From positions 1 through 9,709 of the forward strand of contig JACQVM010000142.1 of assembly GCA_016209785.1 (NCBI GenBank): a DNA stretch of 9,709 nucleotides, written 5' to 3'. A program made the position numbers and the translations under genes. The stretch comes from Candidatus Melainabacteria bacterium (GTDB lineage Bacteria > Cyanobacteriota > Vampirovibrionia > Obscuribacterales > Obscuribacteraceae). This document shows, in pieces, positions 5,729 to 9,709 of this stretch (the stretch's first letter is position 1; the number at the start of each line of letters is the position of its first letter). The notes under the pieces were generated by a model. It ran no database searches and was not told the DNA's origin. It saw only the letters and a list, made by a program, of their open reading frames with translations.

Positions 5729-7567
5729 ATGCCCAAAGTCCTGGTACTACCTGAACACATAGCAAGCCAGATAGCTGCTGGCGAGGTCATCGAGCGCCCA
5801 GCCTCGGTGGTAAAAGAGCTAGTGGAAAACTCCATAGACGCTGGTGCTACACAAATTGAGATTGCAGTTGCTTCAGACTGCCGAGACATACGCGTAGCAG
5901 ACAACGGTTGTGGCATGGAACCAGAGGATGCGGTGTTAGCATTTCATCGACATGCAACATCAAAGCTGTCTAAACCTGAAGATCTCTGGAGCCTGCGTAC
6001 AATGGGCTTCCGCGGGGAGGCAATTCCGAGCATAGCGTCAGTGTCACATCTAACCTGTTACACACGATCTCATGAGGCCTCCACTGGCACAAAGGTTGAC
6101 GCAGCCGATGGAACAGTCACCGCCACCGAGACTGGTTGCGCCTCAGGAACGGTAATGGAGTTAACCGACCTTTTCTATAATGTGCCGGCACGCTTGAAGT
6201 TTCTCAAAAAACCATCTACAGAATTTGCTCACATACATGAAACGGTGCAAGCCCTGGCCACATCTTTCCCTAAAACTGTCTTTCAGCTTGTTAACAATGG
6301 CGAGGTAGTTCTTAAGACATCTGGCTCAGGCAAGCTAGCTCAGTCAATGGTAGAAACTGGCCTAATGTCCGGCAAGGAAGAGCTATGCCAAGTAACATTT
6401 GCTGACCTCAAGTATGGCATGGCAATTTATGGATATATTGCTAGACCAATACACTTTCGCGGTGACCGCAAGGGAATTCTTGCAATTATCAACAATCGGC
6501 CAGTACGCTGCTCTTTAACTTATAAGGCCCTAGATCAAGCTTATGCCGATCTTATCCCTAAAGGAAAGTACCCGCTGGCTGTGCTCACCATCACCATCGA
6601 TCCCAATCAAGTCGATGTTAACATTCACCCTACAAAAAAAGAGATTAAGTACAACATAGGCAACGACGTCTTCATGGCCATTCACCGCGCAGCAACGGAG
6701 GCTCTACGGGTCACTGGAGCTCAGAGTGACAGTTCAGCACAAGCTGCAGCACAGCCGGTAGAGCGGATCTCTTATTCTCCATGGTCCGCCCAAGCAGCTA
6801 CCAGCCACACACCAACTGCAGAGCAAGGAGTTGTTGCTGAGCCAAGCAACACAAAATTTGCAGCGTCCCCACGAAATACTCAGCAACTACACTTTGGTGA
6901 GAGTCTCTCTTGTGTCCCAACTTCTCCCCACCTAAGCCTTACAACAGCCAGCAAAACACAATTACCCCACAGGACTGTGACAGCCTCTCTGCCACATGGT
7001 TGGCGACTGCTGGGCTGTTTGCACAACACTTACTTTCTAGTAGAAACACCAGAGGGGCTTGAGTTGATAGAGCAGCACATTGTTCACGAGCGTGTGATTT
7101 ATGAAAGGCTCTTGGCTGCACAAGCAACTCCTGGCCGTATTACCGACAGCACCCAAACTGTGATCATATCTCAATCATTGAATTTGTCACCTGAGCAAAA
7201 GGCTGCCCTTGAAGAACACATCGAGCTATTGCGTAGCCTGGGTTTTGATTTTGACATTCCAGCTCAATCAGCAGCCGTATGCACCCAAGTACCACTTGAG
7301 CTTGCACATAAAGATTACGCTTGTGTGGTCCAGCAAATAGTAGAGCAGCTATGTCTTGCGGACTCCGCACAGCTAGAGCTAGAAGCTACAAAGTCGTTGG
7401 CGTGTCAGGCTGCTGTAAAAAATGGCATGACATTGTCAGACCGAGATATCACACAGCTTTTGTCTGACTGGCTGAAGACACCCCGCAATGACACCTGTCC
7501 ACATGGCCGCCCTATTCGGCTTGCCTTTTCAATGGACAAGCTGTTTCAGATGTTTCATCCAGGCTAG
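5729..7567 (+). CDS. mutL: DNA mismatch repair protein MutL, endonuclease-type C-terminus
   Basis: 612 residues, normal MutL length. The N-terminal GHKL ATPase is intact: IAAGEVIERPASVVKELVEN with Glu33 and Asn34, DNGCGM (58-63), RHATSK (74-79), GFRGEAIPSI (93-102). The transducer domain follows, with INNRPV and HPTKKEIKY. A Ser/Thr/Ala-rich linker (about 335-425) leads to the dimerisation/endonuclease domain. There the metal motif, usually DQHA-x2-E-x4-E, reads EQHIVHERVIYE (448-459), and the usual ACR motif reads ACQAAVK (Gln560). CPHGRP (590-595) is canonical. MutL couples MutS mismatch recognition to strand incision; D-to-E and R-to-Q changes may affect nicking. ATG at 5729 matches the family start, but no SD stands at normal distance (AGGG is about 20 bases upstream). 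No mutS is nearby. Confidence 0.97.
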   Translation: MPKVLVLPEHIASQIAAGEVIERPASVVKELVENSIDAGATQIEIAVASDCRDIRVADNGCGMEPEDAVLAFHRHATSKLSKPEDLWSLRTMGFRGEAIPSIASVSHLTCYTRSHEASTGTKVDAADGTVTATETGCASGTVMELTDLFYNVPARLKFLKKPSTEFAHIHETVQALATSFPKTVFQLVNNGEVVLKTSGSGKLAQSMVETGLMSGKEELCQVTFADLKYGMAIYGYIARPIHFRGDRKGILAIINNRPVRCSLTYKALDQAYADLIPKGKYPLAVLTITIDPNQVDVNIHPTKKEIKYNIGNDVFMAIHRAATEALRVTGAQSDSSAQAAAQPVERISYSPWSAQAATSHTPTAEQGVVAEPSNTKFAASPRNTQQLHFGESLSCVPTSPHLSLTTASKTQLPHRTVTASLPHGWRLLGCLHNTYFLVETPEGLELIEQHIVHERVIYERLLAAQATPGRITDSTQTVIISQSLNLSPEQKAALEEHIELLRSLGFDFDIPAQSAAVCTQVPLELAHKDYACVVQQIVEQLCLADSAQLELEATKSLACQAAVKNGMTLSDRDITQLLSDWLKTPRNDTCPHGRPIRLAFSMDKLFQMFHPG

Positions 7568-7582
7568 TACAACCTCACTAGC

Positions 7583-7602
7583 AGGAATTGCTCCTTTTTT
7601 TT
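7583..7602 (+). terminator. Possible weak terminator after mutL
   Basis: AGGA-ATTGC-TCCT forms only a 4-bp stem, but an eight-T run (7595-7602) overlaps its end, 16 bases after the mutL stop. The T-run is typical; the stem is too short to be convincing. Confidence 0.35.
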
Positions 7603-7705
7603 AGCGGCAGTCATGTAGATCCCCTTCAATACTTTTAACTGTCGCGTAAAGCATCACCCGACCAAGAGATTTGCAGTAATCAAGGGGTAGTGCAATTGCT
7701 TTAGC

Positions 7706-7735
7706 TTGACTTGTTGGTACAAGAGCTCTTAGGTT
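7706..7735 (+). promoter_or_regulatory. Candidate sigma70-type promoter for the dehydrogenase gene
   Basis: TTGACT (7706-7711), 18-base spacer, TAGGTT (7730-7735) followed by AAC. It has the same hexamers and spacing as the site at 723-752, including TTGACTTG and the AA just after the -10. Expected transcription start is about 7742, giving a leader of about 165 bases. Confidence 0.42.
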
Positions 7736-7808
7736 AACCTTATCTTCTTGTTTTCTCTGAAATAGCATCCAAAATACTGCCGTTATCCAGCACTGCGAGT
7801 TAAGTTTT

Positions 7809-7840
7809 CATCCCTAAGCCTAAGTTGGCTTACGAGGATG
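7809..7840 (+). promoter_or_regulatory. Hairpin in the dehydrogenase leader
   Basis: CATCC (7809-7813) pairs with GGATG (7836-7840), and TAAGCC (7815-7820) with GGCTTA (7827-7832). There is a 1x3 internal loop and the terminal loop is TAAGTT. Eleven pairs in total; no T-run follows, so it is not a terminator. Confidence 0.4.
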
Positions 7841-7875
7841 TTTGTGTGCATTGACCAAGGGGTTATGCCGTGACA

Positions 7876-7902
7876 TTTCCTGCTGCTTGCAGGAAACAGG
7901 AG
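7876..7902 (+). promoter_or_regulatory. 8-bp hairpin abutting the SD of the dehydrogenase gene
   Basis: TTTCCTGC (7876-7883), loop TGCTT, GCAGGAAA (7889-7896), then one base and the SD AGGAG (7898-7902). The 5' arm can pair either with GCAGGAAA, leaving the SD free, or partly with CAGGAG, covering it. It may therefore modulate ribosome access. Function is inferred only from position. Confidence 0.45.
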
Positions 7903-7908
7903 CGCAAT

Positions 7909-8859
7909 ATGACATACGTAATCGCAGCAGTCATTCTTTTCATTATGTATTACTTGGTGGCATGTGTGGGATTCAGGAGCGGAGCCAGGAGCTACTCACA
8001 AAGGCACACCAACGCACCGGCGATACTACCGGAAACTAACAGCACCTTGGCTGCTGCGTCCAAGGATTTCAACGGACACGTAGCCATCATCACTGGTGGT
8101 GGCACAGGACTCGGACGAGCCATTGCGCTTAATCTCGCGAGACGCGGTGCAAAGGTCGTCATCGCCAGCCGCGACAAGACACATCTGGACTCGGTGGCCT
8201 CTGAGATTGCAGCTTGCGGAGGGCAGTCACTGACCTTCTCGCTTGACGTACGAGATCCAGAACGGGTAGAGGCTCTCGTGAAGCAAACCATTGAGCGGTT
8301 TGGCCGGATCGACATTCTGGTGAACAATGCTGCTGGCAATTTTCTTGTCCCGGCTGAAAAGCTAACGCCCAACGGGTGGAACGCTGTTGTAGGCATTGTT
8401 CTTAATGGCACCTGGTACTGCTCTAGTGCTGTTGGGCGCGAGATGATCAAGCAAGGCAGTGGCTGCATCCTAAACATCGTCGCCAACTATGCCTGGAGCG
8501 GGCAGCCTGGTGTTGTGCACTCGGCCTCAGCCAAGGCTGGCGTGCTGGCCATGACACGCACACTGGCAGTGGAATGGGGGCGGTATGGGATTCGTGTCAA
8601 CGCTCTGGCACCTGGTGCCATGGTTACGCAGGGTGCCTCAAGTAACCTCAAGTTTGACACGCCTGAAGCACAAGAGACCATCCGCAAGCGGGTTCCGCTG
8701 CGCCGACTCACCACACCAGAGGAAATGGCCAACCTGGCAGTATTCCTGTGCTCCAAGGATGCCGCTTACATCAATGGTGATGTCTTGACCGCCGATGGTG
8801 GTGCCTGGCTTCCTAGAGGCTTCTTTGACTTGTACGACCCGGAAACGCCAACGAAATAA
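7909..8859 (+). CDS. Membrane-anchored short-chain dehydrogenase, 2,4-dienoyl-CoA reductase-like
   Basis: 316 residues. The ATG at 7909 has a perfect AGGAG 6 bases upstream; a GTG at 7870 in the same frame lacks an SD and is rejected. Residues 3-22 are one hydrophobic segment (YVIAAVILFIMYYLVACVGF), probably a membrane anchor, joined to the enzyme by about 25 polar residues. The Rossmann domain has TGGGTGLGRA (62-71) for NAD(P) and NNAAGNF (139-145). The classical Y-x3-K is absent: Lys209 lies in HSASAKAG, and the Tyr is 15 residues earlier (Tyr194 in NYAW). This spacing is that of 2,4-dienoyl-CoA reductases (Tyr199/Lys214 in human DECR1), as are NGTW and APGAM. It probably reduces dienoyl- or enoyl-CoA substrates with NADPH in unsaturated fatty-acid metabolism. 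The N-terminal anchor is unusual. A small Cys-rich gene follows after 65 bases with no terminator between. Confidence 0.88.
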   Translation: MTYVIAAVILFIMYYLVACVGFRSGARSYSQRHTNAPAILPETNSTLAAASKDFNGHVAIITGGGTGLGRAIALNLARRGAKVVIASRDKTHLDSVASEIAACGGQSLTFSLDVRDPERVEALVKQTIERFGRIDILVNNAAGNFLVPAEKLTPNGWNAVVGIVLNGTWYCSSAVGREMIKQGSGCILNIVANYAWSGQPGVVHSASAKAGVLAMTRTLAVEWGRYGIRVNALAPGAMVTQGASSNLKFDTPEAQETIRKRVPLRRLTTPEEMANLAVFLCSKDAAYINGDVLTADGGAWLPRGFFDLYDPETPTK

Positions 8860-8924
8860 TATTTAACAGCCTTTTTGCGTGCAGCACACTTTGTCGCGAC
8901 TACACCTACAAAAGAGTAAATATC

Positions 8925-9107
8925 ATGCTCTGTCAAAAGTGTGCCAAGGGCAAGTACATCCGCAACCTTGGCACCTGCAAGAACTGTGGAACATCCACCA
9001 GCAGCGGCGCCTTCAATCTTTGCCACAAGTGCAGCGCGCTCAAGGGCGAGTGTGCTCACTGTAATACCAAACTTGCCCCTTGCGGCTGCAATCCTACCAG
9101 CAAGTAA
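8925..9107 (+). CDS. Small ten-cysteine zinc-ribbon-like protein
   Basis: 60 residues with five Cys pairs: 3/6, 18/21, 33/36 and 43/46 (all C-x-x-C), then Cys53-x-Cys55. The layout is two to three back-to-back zinc knuckles (CQKCAKGKYIRNLGTCKNC, LCHKC, CAHC), and I expect two or more bound Zn ions. Short proteins of this look, with G-x-CKNCG-x-xTSSGA and LC-x-KCS, occur in diverse bacteria as uncharacterised zinc ribbons. The ATG has only a partial SD (AAAGAG about 9 bases upstream). It lies 65 bases after the dehydrogenase on the same strand with no terminator between, so co-transcription is likely. An overlapping longer frame in another register (8941-9225) lacks protein character. It could be a nucleic-acid- or protein-binding accessory factor; function unknown. 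Confidence 0.75.
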   Translation: MLCQKCAKGKYIRNLGTCKNCGTSTSSGAFNLCHKCSALKGECAHCNTKLAPCGCNPTSK

Positions 9108-9125
9108 TGAGTCGACAATAAGCCA

Positions 9126-9170
9126 GCAAGGTTACCAGTCCGGGGGCAGATCTGGACCCTGGTGGCTTGC
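9126..9170. repeat. Imperfect hairpin downstream of the zinc-ribbon gene
   Basis: GCAAG (9126-9130) pairs with CTTGC (9166-9170), ACCAG (9134-9138) with CTGGT (9159-9163) and TCC with GGA, with small internal loops and a G-rich apex. No T-run follows. It starts 18 bases after the stop at 9107, so it may protect or process the 3' end of the transcript rather than terminate it. Confidence 0.35.
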
Positions 9171-9306
9171 CAACGACATTACTGCTAAGCACTGTATCCA
9201 TAGAATATGCGACAGGGACAGGTAGGCTTGCCAGAAAGGGGTACCCGGCAACGTCCGGAGAAGTGAAACATAATTGATCTTGACTGGCTCCCAGTTTCTC
9301 AGGACC

Positions 9307-9334
9307 TTGACGTGTGTTACATCTGTGATACATT
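9307..9334 (+). promoter_or_regulatory. Candidate promoter for the right-edge BrnT-like gene
   Basis: TTGACG (9307-9312), 16-base spacer, TACATT (9329-9334), preceded by TG in the extended -10 position (TGATACATT). The predicted transcript start is about 30 bases ahead of the CUG at 9371 and includes the AAGGAG SD, which is internally consistent. Confidence 0.4.
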
Positions 9335-9370
9335 TGTCTTAGACTCCAACAACTCTGAAGGAGAACAGCC

Positions 9371-9709
9371 CTGCCGGTATTAGGCTTTAACGATAATAGT
9401 CTCGCCAGGCACAATGTTAGCCATGCCGAAGTGCTTGAAGTACTGGCAGATGACATGACAGAAGCAGTGCAGTTTGGCGAAAGCAAGCAAGGAAACTCAA
9501 CGGTGATATACATAGGTTACACAAAATGCGAGCGCCTATTGGAAGTCGGAGTAGAGTTTCTCGAGGAAGCGGAGTATGTCTACCACGCCAGAACGGTTTC
9601 TACTAATTTCGCCAGGCTTTACAAGCTTGGTATTGATCGATATCCCGACGGGCGCGTTCCTCGCGGCGAAGGCGAATACGTACTTTTGCTCCGGGTCGGC
9701 GTAGCGGTG
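9371..9709 (+). CDS. Divergent BrnT-like protein, probable CUG start, 3' end cut by window edge
   Basis: An open frame of 113 codons reaches the right edge. The product reads VLGFNDNSLARHNVSHAEVLEVL, then VIYIGYTKCERLLEVGVEFL, EYVYHARTVSTNFARLYK. This is the BrnT-like layout: D-x-N-x-x-x-xRH-x-V at the start, a strand with RLLEVG, and a YHAR segment near the usual toxin end. The frame then continues with RYPDGRVPRGEGEYVLLL, beyond a normal BrnT. In-frame TGA at 9356-9358 bounds the start. The only plausible initiator keeping the conserved N-terminus is CTG at 9371, with AAGGAG (9358-9363) at ideal spacing; the next canonical starts (GTG 9431, ATG 9455) would delete it. So it either starts at CUG or is a gene with a mutated start codon. 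A partner antitoxin would lie beyond the right edge. Confidence 0.6.
   Translation, partial: MPVLGFNDNSLARHNVSHAEVLEVLADDMTEAVQFGESKQGNSTVIYIGYTKCERLLEVGVEFLEEAEYVYHARTVSTNFARLYKLGIDRYPDGRVPRGEGEYVLLLRVGVAV

Noticed and set aside
7870..7908. GTG start giving the dehydrogenase 13 more residues
   Set aside because: No SD; the ATG at 7909 has a perfect AGGAG, and the extension covers the leader hairpin.
7992..8486. 164-residue minus-strand frame opposite the dehydrogenase
   Set aside because: A shadow of a conserved enzyme gene; composition rich in Ser, Arg and Pro with no domain.
9094..9513. 139-residue minus-strand frame at the right end
   Set aside because: Ser/Leu-rich shadow, antisense to the BrnT-like frame, which has a good SD and family pattern on the plus strand.
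1..9709. CRISPR array, tRNA, rRNA or complete insertion sequence
   Set aside because: No regularly spaced long direct repeats, cloverleaf-type tRNA motifs, rRNA-like blocks or transposase frame were seen on either strand.

Overview
This is a bacterial chromosomal window: compact genes, Shine-Dalgarno (SD) sites, a rho-independent terminator, a full-length mutL and a classic two-component pair. Base composition looks close to balanced by eye (not computed). The MutL C-terminal domain is the endonuclease type (CPHGRP motif), which points away from E. coli-like bacteria that use MutH. No rRNA, tRNA or other taxonomic marker is present. A deep-branching environmental lineage, such as the non-photosynthetic relatives of cyanobacteria, is possible, but this is a guess.

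Layout. (1) 1-348, minus: a BrnT-type toxin gene that runs off the left edge. (2) 349-981: no convincing gene; it holds a small AATT-rich repeat cluster, a candidate promoter and a long inverted repeat in the leader of the next gene. (3) 982-2052, plus: a two-domain protein with an unassigned N-terminal domain containing GGTFD and a class II aldolase-like metal-binding C-terminal domain. (4) 2246-2736, plus: two small genes of accessory or phage-like character, closed by a strong terminator at 2798-2850. (5) 2913-3540, minus: a hicA-hicB toxin-antitoxin operon with overlapping genes and a 26-bp palindrome just upstream. (6) 3595-5497, minus: a membrane sensor histidine kinase overlapping a NarL-type response regulator. 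(7) 5498-5728: a divergent intergenic region with a 12-bp-arm inverted repeat. (8) 5729-7567, plus: mutL. (9) 7568-7908: a leader region with two hairpins and a promoter resembling the one in region 2. (10) 7909-8859, plus: a membrane-anchored short-chain dehydrogenase with the active-site layout of 2,4-dienoyl-CoA reductases, followed by a 60-residue ten-cysteine protein. (11) 9371-9709, plus: a second, divergent BrnT-like reading frame that runs off the right edge and seems to start at CUG.

How they fit together. The kinase and regulator form one signalling unit, transcribed away from mutL. hicAB is a self-contained toxin-antitoxin operon, probably autoregulated through the palindrome. With BrnT-type toxins at both edges, the window contains three toxin loci within 9.7 kb, mixed with small phage-like genes; that is typical of an accessory region interleaved with housekeeping genes. 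The aldolase-like protein and the dienoyl-CoA reductase-like enzyme share a promoter pattern (TTGACT, 18-base spacer, TAGGKT, where K is G or T), and both have long leaders that can fold. No CRISPR array, complete insertion sequence or obviously new multi-gene system was found. The least familiar items are the aldolase-like fusion, the CUG-initiated BrnT-like frame and the structured leaders.
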